A stretch of DNA of 64,000 nucleotides from Streptomyces caelestis (GCF_014205255.1 NZ_JACHNE010000001.1:744001-808000); one strand, 5' to 3'. Counted from the first letter of the stretch, positions 50,686-59,458 are shown. The notes: generated by a model not told the origin, from the sequence alone. Numbers and translations are program-made.

Positions 50686-51045
50686 AGTCAGCACCAAACC
50701 ATCACGGGAGTCAGCACCGCACCGTCAAATCACCCTGAACTACGCGTCCCGGACGGCGCTCGTTTCGACCGCCATCGAGCCACTGAACCGCCTTTCCATG
50801 AGTCGGCATGGTGGTCACACGCATAGCCAACCCTCGAACTATGTTGCCCCACCACATGTGCGCCTGACCTGCGCATTCCTACGGTATGGCGACACGAAAA
50901 CGTCCCCGCCAACCGCATGGAAGTGGTGCCGATGCCCTCCCCCGCAACCGCTCCCCCACCCCCCGCCAGCCTCAAGCGCATCGTCACCGCCAGCCTGATC
51001 GGCACCACCATCGAGTGGTACGACAACTCATTCGATCGAGGCTAG
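50686..51045 (+). pseudogene. Truncated copy of the promoter and first about 33 codons of the MHS transporter gene
   Basis: This stretch matches 60372-60713 over roughly 340 bases: AGTCAGCACC at the left end, then CCACCACATGTGCGCCTGAC, and then coding sequence from ATG 50932 reading LKRIVTASLIGTTIEWYD, nearly identical to the transporter at 60617 (LKRIVAASLIGTTIEWYD). The match ends after WYD, and a TAG follows at 51043-51045. So the 5' end of the gene plus its control region was duplicated, or a full copy was deleted. Substitutions between copies show it is not recent. Confidence 0.75.
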
Positions 51046-51433
51046 AACCTGCGGTTTTCTATGATTCCGGCCCTCGCAGTCAGCACGGAACCAGCACGGG
51101 GTTCGTGACGTGCTGATTCGGTGCCGGCCGACCCGCGTCGCAGCGCGCTCCATTGCCCCGACGGCATCCGCACACGGTTGCTCAGTGTCACCTGGTGGTC
51201 GTGCCGTCTGTCGGTGCCGACCACTCCCATCTCAAGGCGCATCACACCGGGGGCCTGCCCGTCGTCTGCCTCGGCCGCCCGGGGGCGGGCTTGTCCGGGG
51301 ACAGTGTGGTCACTCCCCACCGTACGGTGGGGAGTCCAGCGGTGCGCGGAGCACAGGACCGGTAGGTCACCGTCATGGTGGTAGCCGTGGCGTGCGTGGT
51401 CGCCATCCACAACTCCACCGGGCGCGTTCACGT
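51046..51433. other. Gap with short repeat and palindrome
   Basis: 388 bases without a gene. Contains a third copy of the AGTCAGCACGGAACCAGCAC sequence at 51078-51097 (others at 50686 and 60373) and the terminator palindrome at 51312-51335. The rest has no recognisable content. Confidence 0.4.
51312..51335 (-). terminator. Perfect 24-bp palindrome, probable terminator of the conservon
   Basis: Perfect palindrome running from ACTCCCCACC to GGTGGGGAGT, about 100 bases downstream of the cvnD stop (51434). Likely ends the cvn transcript. Confidence 0.6.
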
Positions 51434-52009
51434 TCAGGGCGCCGCGGCGGCTTCGGCCCGGGCCAGGGCGACTTCCAATACGACCAGCAGCGCATCGCGG
51501 ACCGAGCCCGTCTTCCGTGCGTCGAAGACGATCAGCGGAACGTGCTCGGCGATGTCCAGTGCCCACCGCACCTCGTCGAGGTCGTGCTCGACCTCCCCGT
51601 CGAAGGCGTTGACGGCGACCGCGAAAGGGACGTCCTTGTGCTCGAAGTAGTCCACCGCCGCGTAGCAGTCGTCCAGTCGGCGGGTGTCCACGATCACCAG
51701 ACCGCCGAGGGCGCCCTCCACCAGGTCGTCCCACATGAAGCCGAACCGGTCCTGGCCCGGGGTGCCGAACAGGTACAGCTTGAGCGTCGGGTCGATGGTG
51801 ATGCAGCCGAAGTCCATGGCGACCGTGGTGGTGGTCTTGCCCGGAGTGTGCGTGAGATCGTCCACTCCTGCCGCGACCTCGGTGATCGCGGCCTCCGTGG
51901 TGAGCGGCCGTATCTCGGAGATCGAGCCCACGGTCGTGGTCTTGCCGACACCGAAGCCTCCGGCGATGACCAGTTTGACCGGCGTCGGCGGCTGTTCAAC
52001 TGGTGTCAC
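51434..52009 (-). CDS. cvnD: Conservon GTP/ATP-binding protein CvnD
   Basis: 191 residues from GTG 52009 (14-base overlap with cvnC); ATG 52048 with a good GAAGGG site is the alternative and would add 13 residues. Small Ras-like G domain: P-loop LVIAGGFGVGKTTTVGSISE, switch region TTTTVAMDFGCITID, G3 LYLFGTPGQDRFGFMWDDL, VNAFDGE as the NKxD equivalent. Acts with CvnA-C in a membrane-associated complex resembling eukaryotic G-protein signalling; in Streptomyces such conservons affect development and antibiotic production. Confidence 0.92.
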   Translation of the reverse strand: MTPVEQPPTPVKLVIAGGFGVGKTTTVGSISEIRPLTTEAAITEVAAGVDDLTHTPGKTTTTVAMDFGCITIDPTLKLYLFGTPGQDRFGFMWDDLVEGALGGLVIVDTRRLDDCYAAVDYFEHKDVPFAVAVNAFDGEVEHDLDEVRWALDIAEHVPLIVFDARKTGSVRDALLVVLEVALARAEAAAAP

Positions 52010-52439
52010 GGAGTGTCCCCCGTGAGTCGGGGACGGCACGAAGACCATCGATAACCCTTCGCAGTACGGAGAGATCCTGGGCGGTCCCGGCGTTCGGCCG
52101 GTGGATCGCCAGATGCCCCGCGGCACGCAAATCTTCGGCCAGCACGCGGACCACGTTGAGGTGCAGTCGCAGCCCGGCGGCCAGTTCCGCCACCGACTGC
52201 GGCCGCCGGCAGGCCGCGATGATGTCGTGATGCTCGAAGGTGAGCGCGTGCAGGACGGAGAGCCCGGCCGAGGTCGACACGACTTGAGTCTCGACCGGGA
52301 TCGGCAACGTCGCGCCGCCCCCCGACACCCGGCCTGCGGTCAGCAGGAACGGCCGGATCGCGGGGGCGCGGCCGGCGGCCGGGTCCGGCGAGCTCCCGGC
52401 GTGCCCCGCTGCGTCGTGTGGTGGTCCGCCGACGGCCAT
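51996..52439 (-). CDS. cvnC: Conservon DUF742 protein CvnC
   Basis: 147 residues from ATG 52439 with AAGGGA upstream. DUF742 pattern: IRPFLLTAGRVSGG, STSAGLSVLHALTFEHHDII and CRRPQSVAELAAGLRLHLNV then VRVLAEDLRAAGHLAIHRP, a winged-helix-like fold. Partner of CvnB and CvnD. Overlaps cvnD; 49 bases separate it from cvnB. Confidence 0.92.
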   Translation of the reverse strand: MAVGGPPHDAAGHAGSSPDPAAGRAPAIRPFLLTAGRVSGGGATLPIPVETQVVSTSAGLSVLHALTFEHHDIIAACRRPQSVAELAAGLRLHLNVVRVLAEDLRAAGHLAIHRPNAGTAQDLSVLRRVIDGLRAVPDSRGTLRDTS

Positions 52440-52488
52440 CACGATCCCTTTCCGAAGTGCCTGTACCCGTGCCCCGGGCGGGGGACGG

Positions 52489-52965
52489 TCAGCCGGCCGG
52501 GGCCGCGCCGACACTGTTCTTCAACTCCAGCACCAGCTGGGGGGTGAGCGCGGCCCCGGCCCGGTTGGCGAAGAGGGTCATCTCGTAGGCGATGTTGCCC
52601 AGCTTCGCCTCCTTGGAGGTCACCACTCCCAGGACGGCGCCGCAGCCGATGGCCGACACCAGCACATGGCCGCCCTCCAGATCGATGATGACCTTGTTGA
52701 GGCTGCCGAGCCCATAGTTGCCGGAGGCTCCCGCGGCAAGACTCGTCAGGCCGGACACGATCGCGGCGAGCCGCTCGGAGTCGGCGTGTTCGCGCAGCTG
52801 GGAGACGGCGATCAGCAGGCCGTCGGACGACACGGCGATGGCGTCGACCACACCGGCGGTCTCCGTGGCGAACCGGTCGAGCAGCCAGGTGAAATCGGCC
52901 GCGGCGGCTCGCAGATCAGTGGGTTCCGGCCGCTCGGAATTGCTGTCAGCTGTCGACGTGGTCAC
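52489..52965 (-). CDS. cvnB: Conservon roadblock/LC7-domain protein CvnB
   Basis: 158 residues from GTG 52965 with AAGGAG seven bases upstream; overlaps the end of cvnA by 20 bases. Roadblock fold: FTWLLDRFATETAGVVDAIA, VSSDGLLIAVSQLREHADSE, RLAAIVSGLTSLAAGAS and VLVSAIGCGAVLGVVTSKEA. Roadblock proteins regulate small GTPases, here CvnD. Confidence 0.93.
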   Translation of the reverse strand: MTTSTADSNSERPEPTDLRAAAADFTWLLDRFATETAGVVDAIAVSSDGLLIAVSQLREHADSERLAAIVSGLTSLAAGASGNYGLGSLNKVIIDLEGGHVLVSAIGCGAVLGVVTSKEAKLGNIAYEMTLFANRAGAALTPQLVLELKNSVGAAPAG

Positions 52966-55456
52966 TGCCGGACTCCTTCTGGGATTGCTGGTGGTGCGAT
53001 GGTGCTGGTTTCGTCCGGGCGTGAGCACTGTCCTGCTCTGCCCTGCGTACGGCTGCCTCGAACTCGTCGAGCTCCGAGCGGACGGCCTCGGCGTCGGCGG
53101 GCTGCCGCACCGTCGGCGCCCCCCGGTCCGCCCGCGAAGAGGTCATGGCGAGTGTCGCGCCCCGGACCCGCCGCCGCAGCGGCCGTGAGTCCTCCGCGGC
53201 ACGCTGTTCGCCCGATGCGGCCGTCCGCTCCCCGCCGGCGTCCTCGACGGTCCGTTCCGCGGTGGTCGGTCCCGCGCCGGTGCGCGCCGGGAGGCGCCGG
53301 GGAAGCGCGTCGTGCGACGAGGGGGCCGCCGACCGCTCGGTGACACCGGTGGCAAAGACCGGTACGTGCGACGGCGCGGGCGCGGCGGTCTCCTGCCCGG
53401 TCCTCACCGGGAACGCCGTTACGGCTCCGATCGGGCCCGTGTCCACGGGCTGCTCGGGGTCCTCGGGACTCATGGTCAGCAGGAGCGAGGCGGGGATCCA
53501 GACGGTTGCGGTGACCCCGCCGCCCGGCGTACGGCTCAGCGACACGCGCACACCCCACCGCCGGGCAAGACTGCCGACCGCGAAGAGGCCGAGCACCCTG
53601 GTCGGCACGAGGTCGAGCCGTTCCCGGCGCACGAGCCGGGCGTTCTCCTCGGCGAGGCGCTCCGCGCTCATGCCGAGGCCGTGGTCGATGACCTCGATCA
53701 GCGCCCCGCCGTCCTCGGTGACGTCGGTCCCGGGGCGGACGGCCACCTCGACGGGCGTGTGGGAGGGCGAGAACGCGACCGCGTTCTCCAGCAGTTCGGC
53801 GAGCATCAGCGTCAGGTCACCGACGATGTCGGGCGCGACGGTGACCTCTGTCTCGGGCCGCAGAGACACCCGCTGGTAGCCCTCGATCTGGCCGAGCGAC
53901 GCCCTGATGACGTTTGCCAGGGGGGTCGGCCGGGCCTCGACGCCGGTGTCCCGGATTCCGGCGAGCAGCATCAGGCTGTCGGCGTTGCGCTGGAGGCGTA
54001 CGGCGATGTGGTCGATGCTGTACAGCCGTTCGAGCAGTTCGGGGTCGGTTTCCTCGCGTTCGACGGCGTCGATCAGCATGAGCTGACGTGTCGTCAGGTT
54101 GCTTACCCGCCGGCCGACGTTGCCGAACATCTCGGCGACGTTGCGCCGGCTGAGCACCTGCCGCTCCAGCAGTTGGGCGGCGGTGACCTGAACCTGGTTG
54201 AACGCCTCGGCCAGTTCGCCGATCTCGTCACGGACCGGGACCGGGATCGACCTCGGTCGCAGGGGGGTGCTGTCGGCGGACTCGTCGTCGGAAACGCGGG
54301 CGAGTTCCTCGCCCGCCACGTCGACCACCTCCTGGGCGGAGCGGGTCAGGGCCTCCAGGGGGCGCACGACCGAGCGCCGGATCAGGACGCAGAAGGTCAG
54401 CCAGGTGGCGAAGCCGAGCAGGGTCAGACCAAGCAGGTAGACGGCGTTCCGCAGGGCATCCGCGGAGACGGCGTCGGCCTGGTCGGCGGCCTGCTCGATC
54501 AGCGACCTGGTGATGGCGAGTCGGGCTTCGGACTGCCGGCTCTCGTCGGCGATCACCTTGCGCAGCTGCGTCGACGTCTGGCCCTGCAGGGCCCCGGGAT
54601 CGATCTGGAGCTCCGCGAACCGGGCTTCGACACCATACTGTTCGGCGCTGCGCCGCATGCCGTCCATGCGCAGGACCTGCGCCGGTGTGGCGATGCGCTC
54701 GAACCGGTCCAGCTGGTGGTCGTAGAGCTTGCGAGCGCCGACCGCCCGGCTGTACTCGGTGAGGGCGTTGGCGTCCCTGGTCTGGGCGGAGAACACGGCA
54801 CTCTCGAAGGCCGCGTGGGACGCGTCGGCGCGCAGCACCGTGTCCAGGAGTGCCACGACCGAGGACGACGAGGTGCCGGAGTAGCCTCCCAGGCCGATGC
54901 CGTCGATCAGGTACTCGACCGCGGAGGCGTACGCGGGGTCGATGTTGGCGGCGGGGACATAGCCCCGTTCGAGCTTCTCGCGCAGGACACCGAGGCCGCG
55001 GATGTAGTCGAACGCCTGCGCCTCCTCAGGCGGCAGGCCGGAGGCGAACGCCGAACGCACGGCGGCGACCTGCGCGTCGGTGCTCCGCTGCGCCCGACGG
55101 TAGTCGGTGGTCGGCGGCAGTGGGGCTCCGGGGCGGGCCGAGTCGTACTGCACGGAGAGCAGGAGCGCCTGCCGGTGCTCGGCCTGTACCTCGTTGATGA
55201 GCCGCGCGACCTGTTCACTGTCGCGCACCAGATCCGCGATCCGGTCGGCGTCCCGGGCCTGCTGTACCTGGCCGTATGCGCCGACGCCGAGCAGTACGCC
55301 GACGACCGCGATGGGCGCGATCACCAGTACGTTGAGCTTACGCCGGAAGGGCCACCGGTCGAGAACGGTCGCCGCCTTGCGGCGAAACCGCGGAGTCCGG
55401 CGGGCATGCCTGGGCGGGTCCGGTGCGTGCGGCGGGTTCCCTGTGATGGCGGACAC
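52946..55456 (-). CDS. cvnA: Conservon sensor histidine kinase CvnA (nitrate/nitrite-sensor-like)
   Basis: 836 residues from GTG 55456 (AAGGAGG upstream). An N-terminal transmembrane helix (LNVLVIAPIAVVGVLLGVGA), a large extracellular NIT-like helical domain (about 70-340), a second helix (AVYLLGLTLLGFATWLTFCV), HAMP, then a kinase core with NVGRRVSNLTTRQLMLIDAV and the ATPase boxes LAELLENAVAFSPSHTP (N), VIDHGLGMSAERL (G1). The long C-terminal tail (about 640-836) is low-complexity Pro/Arg/Glu. No canonical phospho-acceptor His box is obvious, as usual for CvnA. Senses an external signal and feeds CvnB-D. Confidence 0.92.
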   Translation of the reverse strand: MSAITGNPPHAPDPPRHARRTPRFRRKAATVLDRWPFRRKLNVLVIAPIAVVGVLLGVGAYGQVQQARDADRIADLVRDSEQVARLINEVQAEHRQALLLSVQYDSARPGAPLPPTTDYRRAQRSTDAQVAAVRSAFASGLPPEEAQAFDYIRGLGVLREKLERGYVPAANIDPAYASAVEYLIDGIGLGGYSGTSSSSVVALLDTVLRADASHAAFESAVFSAQTRDANALTEYSRAVGARKLYDHQLDRFERIATPAQVLRMDGMRRSAEQYGVEARFAELQIDPGALQGQTSTQLRKVIADESRQSEARLAITRSLIEQAADQADAVSADALRNAVYLLGLTLLGFATWLTFCVLIRRSVVRPLEALTRSAQEVVDVAGEELARVSDDESADSTPLRPRSIPVPVRDEIGELAEAFNQVQVTAAQLLERQVLSRRNVAEMFGNVGRRVSNLTTRQLMLIDAVEREETDPELLERLYSIDHIAVRLQRNADSLMLLAGIRDTGVEARPTPLANVIRASLGQIEGYQRVSLRPETEVTVAPDIVGDLTLMLAELLENAVAFSPSHTPVEVAVRPGTDVTEDGGALIEVIDHGLGMSAERLAEENARLVRRERLDLVPTRVLGLFAVGSLARRWGVRVSLSRTPGGGVTATVWIPASLLLTMSPEDPEQPVDTGPIGAVTAFPVRTGQETAAPAPSHVPVFATGVTERSAAPSSHDALPRRLPARTGAGPTTAERTVEDAGGERTAASGEQRAAEDSRPLRRRVRGATLAMTSSRADRGAPTVRQPADAEAVRSELDEFEAAVRRAEQDSAHARTKPAPSHHQQSQKESGSDHVDS

Positions 55457-55983
55457 CCGGGCCTCCTTCGACGTGCTGCTGAGCGGTGACGGGGATGTCG
55501 TGTTCACGGACCGCCGACCGGCCGGCACCAAACGTGACACTTTCGCGGCCTTCATCGCTGATAGGAACGAAGAGATCGCGCCAGGTGTCTGGAACCAGCT
55601 GGGCGAGAGTATCGCTTTTACCATGACATGACAAAGTTTGGGTCATAAAAAATCAATGACAGAATGTTTGCGAAGTATCTCCCGAGTGCAACGCTTCGCC
55701 CGCTGAGGCGCTCGCCGTACTGCACACCACTGATCGATCCACGGTGCTCAGTGCGGACGTTGACGCGGACCGACCAGTCGAACGCGCCTCTCGGCTCGGA
55801 CACGCGCTGTCCGCCCGAGCCACCCGAGCCACCGCCGGGCATCGCCGCCCGCCGGCCTCGCGGGCCTCTCCTCCCGTCGCCCGCCTGATCGTCACGACTG
55901 TGGCCACGCGCGGGAACCGTCACCGGCCCATGCCTCACCTCCCCACCCAGCCCCGCCCCCTCTCGCACCGTGTTGGAGACCCC
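55457..55983. other. Divergent intergenic region with an A/T-rich island
   Basis: 527 bases between cvnA and the sugar-binding lipoprotein gene. The segment 55610-55680 is strikingly A/T-rich for this genome (includes GGGTCATAAAAAATCAATGA) and probably holds the promoters. No operator match to the palindromes elsewhere in the window. Confidence 0.45.
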
Positions 55984-57144
55984 GTGCACCCCATCCGCAA
56001 GGCGGCCGTGACGGCCACCGCGCTCCTGGCCTCGGCCGCCATCACCCTCACCACCGGATGCGAGAGCGGTTCCACCACCGAAGGATCCGTCGCCGCGTCC
56101 CCCAGCGGCTCGTCCAGCCCCGGCTGCCCCACCGCCCTCGCCGAGGCCAAGCAGGCCGTCAAGACGGCCGAGGACGTCAACGCCCCCTGGTCCGGGCCGA
56201 CCAGCGGGCCCCGAGCCGTCCCCGACAAGACCATCGTCTACATCGCCCAGACCCTGACCAACCCCGGCGTGGCGGGCGTCGCCAAGGGCGTCCAGGAAGC
56301 CGCAGGCATCATCGACTGGCGCGTCCGCACCCTCAACGGCCAGGGCACGCCCGCAGGAATCAAGGCCGCCTTCGCCGAGGCCCTGGCCCTCAAACCCGAC
56401 GGCATCGTCATCGGCGGCTTCGATCCCACCTCCATCGCCGCACAGGTCGAGCAGGCGAACGCTGACGGCATCCCGCTGATCGGCTGGCACGCCGTCGCGG
56501 CTCCCGGCCCCAGCGAGAACCCGAAGCTGTTCAGCAACATCACCACCAGGGTCGAGGAAGTCGCGAAGATCAGCGCCGATTGGATCATCGCCCGGTCCAA
56601 CGGTCGCGCGGGCGTAGTCCTGTTCACCGACGCCTCGATCCCCTTCGCCAAGCGCAAGTCAGATCTGATCAAGAAGGAACTCGCCACCTGCTCCGGCGTC
56701 AAACTGCTGAGCTACGAGAACATCCCCATCCCGCAGGCGGGCAGCCTCACCACCAAGCGGATCTCCTCCCTGGCCTCCCGCTTCGGCGACAGGTGGACCC
56801 ATTCCGCCGCCATCAACGACCTGTACTTCGACCACGCGGGCCCCGCCCTGCGTGCCGCAGGCAGGCAGGGCGATGGCGCCCCGTTCAACATCGGGGCCGG
56901 TGACGGCGACCCCTCGGCCTTCCAGCGCATCAACAGCAAGGAGTTCCAGGCGGCCACCGTGCCAGAACCGCTGTCCGAACAGGGCTGGCAGATCATCGAC
57001 GAGTTCAACCGTTCCTTCGCCGGCAAGTCGGCCAGCGGATACGTCGCCCCCGTCCACGTCACCACCGCCGCCACCAGCGGCGGCGCTCTGTCCTGGGACT
57101 CGGAGGGCTACCGCGAGTCCTACCGCAGGATCTGGGAGAAGTAG
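55984..57144 (+). CDS. Sugar-binding lipoprotein (ribose-type periplasmic binding protein), orphan
   Basis: 386 residues from GTG 55984 (GGAG upstream). Lipoprotein signal with lipobox LTTGC at about residues 22-26. The mature domain is the Peripla_BP_4 type: KTIVYIAQTLTNPGVAGVAK, EALALKPDGIVIGGFDPTSI, NADGIPLIGWHAVAAPGPSE, VVLFTDASIPFAKRKSDLIK. Usually encoded with a CUT2 permease and fused ATPase, but none is adjacent here. Could deliver ligand to a distant transporter or act as a sensor subunit for a membrane kinase; cvnA is divergent, 527 bp away. Confidence 0.87.
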   Translation: MHPIRKAAVTATALLASAAITLTTGCESGSTTEGSVAASPSGSSSPGCPTALAEAKQAVKTAEDVNAPWSGPTSGPRAVPDKTIVYIAQTLTNPGVAGVAKGVQEAAGIIDWRVRTLNGQGTPAGIKAAFAEALALKPDGIVIGGFDPTSIAAQVEQANADGIPLIGWHAVAAPGPSENPKLFSNITTRVEEVAKISADWIIARSNGRAGVVLFTDASIPFAKRKSDLIKKELATCSGVKLLSYENIPIPQAGSLTTKRISSLASRFGDRWTHSAAINDLYFDHAGPALRAAGRQGDGAPFNIGAGDGDPSAFQRINSKEFQAATVPEPLSEQGWQIIDEFNRSFAGKSASGYVAPVHVTTAATSGGALSWDSEGYRESYRRIWEK

Positions 57145-57482
57145 ACAAGTAGCAGACCGGCGACCGGGTGGACCCGTTCACCGTGGGGCCGGCCGCGGTT
57201 TGCACTGCCGGGCACTGGGCCAGGACGTGCAGGAACGCTACGCGCGGCGCCGTTTCGTACGAGCACGCCTTCCAGTCGCACGCCGGCGCGGCCTGCCGGC
57301 GACCTCACCCGCTGGATGAAGGTTCCCGGGCGCCCGGGCATGGTCCGGGTCTCGTCTCCGAAACCAGGACCCGGGCCATTCCCGCGCCAGAACCGGGGTG
57401 ACGCACCCTCCAGCGCCAAAGTCGCGCAGGACGAGGACGTGACCAGCACGTCGTGGTACGGGCCATCTCGAGGGCGCCAGTG
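57145..57482. other. Gap without recognisable gene
   Basis: 338 bases after the sugar-binding lipoprotein. Several open frames, none with ribosome sites or known motifs. A GGTCCGGGTCTCG...CGGGACC-like imperfect repeat is present near 57340-57380. Nothing else seen. Confidence 0.3.
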
Positions 57483-57560
57483 TGGTGGCGGCGGGGACAG
57501 GTGTGAACCTGCGGCCTGGAGTATGAGCCCAACGAGCTACCGAGGGTGCTCCTGCCCGCG
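57483..57560 (-). pseudogene. Degenerate initiator tRNA-Met-like sequence
   Basis: Minus strand reads from CGCGGGCAGGAGCACC through TCGGTAGCTCGTTGGGCTCA, anticodon CAT, to GCAGGTTCACACCTGTCCCC and a final CCACCA. This follows bacterial initiator tRNA (CGCGGGG..., CTCGGTAGCTCG, GGGCTCATAA, GCAGGTTCAAATCCTGTCCC) almost base for base. Defects: variable loop shortened to about three bases, T-loop six bases instead of seven, anticodon stem with two wobble pairs, extra bases before CCA. Probably a relic, for instance from tRNA-directed integration. Confidence 0.55.
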
Positions 57561-57602
57561 CCCGTACACACCAGCGTTCGTTCGAGTGCGCGTCAGCCCG
57601 GG

Positions 57603-58538
57603 TCAGTCCCTCTGTGCGCCCTTCGGCAGGGTGCGCAGCTGCATGGTGCTCGCCGAGCTGGTGCCGAAGGCGTAGTCCAGCAACTTGGCGGCGTCGGTGT
57701 AGCGGTACTGGTCGTTTAGGAGCACGCCGATGACCGTCTTCTCGTTGCGGGTCGCGGCGAAGACGAGGCAGGGGCCGGACGGCGTGTTGGTGCCCGTCTT
57801 CACCCCGATCGCGCCGCTGTATGAGCCCAGCAGCTGGTTGGTGTTGTACCAGGTGTACGTGCGGGTGCCGCCGGTGCTGGTCGTCGCGTACTGCACGGTC
57901 TTCGGCTTCTTCACGATGCCCGCGAACGTCGAGTACTTCATCGCGCTGCGCGCGAGCTTGGCGAGGTCGCGCGGCGTCGTGTAGTTCGTGTTCTGCGTCG
58001 AGTTGCCGTCGAACGAGTCGAAGTGCGTGTTGGTCAGGCCGAGGGTGTCCGCCTTGGCGTTCATCTTGCTGATGAACGACTTGGTCCGCGCCGAGGTGGT
58101 CGTACCGGTGCCGAAGGTGTCCGCGAGGGCCATCGCGGCGTCGCAGCCGGACGGCAGCAGCATCGCATGGAGCAACTGGCGGATGGTGACCTTGTCGCCG
58201 GTCTTGAGATCCGCGGTGCTCGCGCCCTTGGCAATGACGTAGTCCCGATAAGCCTGCTTGATGGTGACCTTCCGGTCGAGGTTCAGGTCGGGGGTGCTCA
58301 GCACGACCCGAGCCGTCATGATCTTGGTGGTGCTCGCCATGGGCCGCTTGGTGTCGGCGTACTTGCTGTAGAGCGTGGAGCCCGTCGCGCTGTTGAGCAT
58401 GAACGCGCCCTTGGCGCTGACAGAGGGCGCGGTCGCCGCCTGCGCGGGCGCGGTCAGGGCGCCGCCCGCGAGCAGCGCGCCGACGCCGGCGACAGCTGCG
58501 GCTCTGCGGATACGTACGCCCTTGATGCCGGTTATCAC
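57603..58538 (-). CDS. D-alanyl-D-alanine carboxypeptidase, peptidase S11 family
   Basis: 311 residues from GTG 58538. Signal peptide: IRRAAAVAGVGALLAGGALT with cleavage after AQA. Penicillin-binding triad complete: nucleophile Ser in MASTTKIMTA (SxxK), SGC in MLLPSGCDAAMAL (SxN/C) and KTG in IGVKTGTNTPSGPC. Trims the terminal D-Ala of peptidoglycan stem peptides outside the membrane. No C-terminal anchor helix is evident, so it may be secreted. Stands alone; the next gene upstream is on the other strand. Confidence 0.92.
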   Translation of the reverse strand: MITGIKGVRIRRAAAVAGVGALLAGGALTAPAQAATAPSVSAKGAFMLNSATGSTLYSKYADTKRPMASTTKIMTARVVLSTPDLNLDRKVTIKQAYRDYVIAKGASTADLKTGDKVTIRQLLHAMLLPSGCDAAMALADTFGTGTTTSARTKSFISKMNAKADTLGLTNTHFDSFDGNSTQNTNYTTPRDLAKLARSAMKYSTFAGIVKKPKTVQYATTSTGGTRTYTWYNTNQLLGSYSGAIGVKTGTNTPSGPCLVFAATRNEKTVIGVLLNDQYRYTDAAKLLDYAFGTSSASTMQLRTLPKGAQRD

Positions 58539-58561
58539 TATGAACGCTCCGAATATGCCAA

Positions 58562-59113
58562 ATGCCAGATGACATGTGCGAAATGAAGCGGGGGGAGGCT
58601 CCGGGGAGACTCACGGGGGACACCGAGGGTTGTACTGCGAGCGGAAGTAATTCAGGGGGACCTGCGAGCCGCCGCTGCGGCAGAGGCCACCCGGACACAG
58701 GTGGACGCGTCCCGGATCAGCGTGCTGAGCGCGCGGCCCCCCGACGAGGCGGTCGGCGTCGCCGCACGGTTGACTGCGACTACGCGCCGCGGCATGTCCG
58801 CGAGGACCTGGACGAGTCCCTCGCGTTCTGGGAGCCGATCACGCGGGAGGAACTCCCGCCGCTGGAGCAGTACCACCGGCTGACCAAAGTCCTGCGAGCC
58901 CGGCCTGACGTGAAGGGTCTGGTGGACCTGCGCGCCCAACCGCTGGCCGACGTGTACCGCATCGGCGGTTGGACCTACGGTCAGCTCGCCGCCGAGACCG
59001 GTCTGTCCCTTGAACGAGTCCTGCAGTTGATCGACTGCGCCAGCGGGTGGCGGGCGCCGCCCGCCACCCGCAACGCCGAATGCACCGACAGTCAGACCTG
59101 CCCCGCCCTCTGA
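58562..59113 (+). CDS. Hypothetical protein, possible truncated HTH protein
   Basis: 183 residues if the first ATG is used, but the first about 70 are low-complexity Arg/Gly/Pro and doubtful. The coding-like core is DYAPRHVREDLDESLAFWEP, ITREELPPLEQYHRLTKVLR and WTYGQLAAETGLSLERVLQL, the last resembling a helix-turn-helix with turn AAETGLS. A real product probably starts near 58700 or is a decayed C-terminal part of a larger gene. Family not recognised. Lies between the carboxypeptidase and the IS element, an area of apparent decay. Confidence 0.4.
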   Translation: MPDDMCEMKRGEAPGRLTGDTEGCTASGSNSGGPASRRCGRGHPDTGGRVPDQRAERAAPRRGGRRRRTVDCDYAPRHVREDLDESLAFWEPITREELPPLEQYHRLTKVLRARPDVKGLVDLRAQPLADVYRIGGWTYGQLAAETGLSLERVLQLIDCASGWRAPPATRNAECTDSQTCPAL

Positions 59114-59275
59114 CGGTCCTGGTGCTGGCTGGCTATCGGGCGGCGCCTCCCCTGTCCCGCGCTACCGCAGGTCAGCATGAAGCTGCCGAGCCAGTAGACG
59201 CCTTGGGGGGCCGAAGCGTGGGTTCGACCCCACCACACGGGCCCCCTGTCCCGGACCACCCATCCGGATTGACTT

Positions 59276-59458
59276 CTATCTCTGCGTCGCGAGCCACGTG
59301 ATGACCGAGCCGACGCTCGCAATAAGCAACGAGTTTACGACCTTGGTCAGGAGGCGTTCGGTCGCACGTGGATACCGTCGGGGCCGACCCGCCTTGACGT
59401 GCAGGGTGCCCACTCGCAGGTCAAAGTATGGCGTACGGGGAGGAGTTGGCTCTGTCAC
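59276..59458 (-). CDS. Small putative membrane protein
   Basis: 60 residues from GTG 59458 to TAG at 59276. N-terminal polar part (RTPYFDLRVGTLHVKAGRPR) and a C-terminal transmembrane helix VVNSLLIASVGSVITWLATQ ending Arg-stop. The IS element begins 24 bases upstream of the start, so its native promoter may have been separated. No family recognised; size and single helix recall small phage or plasmid membrane proteins, but that is only an impression. Confidence 0.4.
   Translation of the reverse strand: MTEPTPPRTPYFDLRVGTLHVKAGRPRRYPRATERLLTKVVNSLLIASVGSVITWLATQR

Noticed and set aside
55618..56490. Minus-strand frame opposite the sugar-binding lipoprotein
   Set aside because: Gly/Asp-rich shadow; the plus strand has a lipobox and a binding-protein fold.
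59195..59245. tRNA-like T-arm (GTGGGTTCGACCCCAC)
   Set aside because: A 5-bp T-stem with a 7-base loop cannot be formed and no acceptor or anticodon arm is visible; likely chance.
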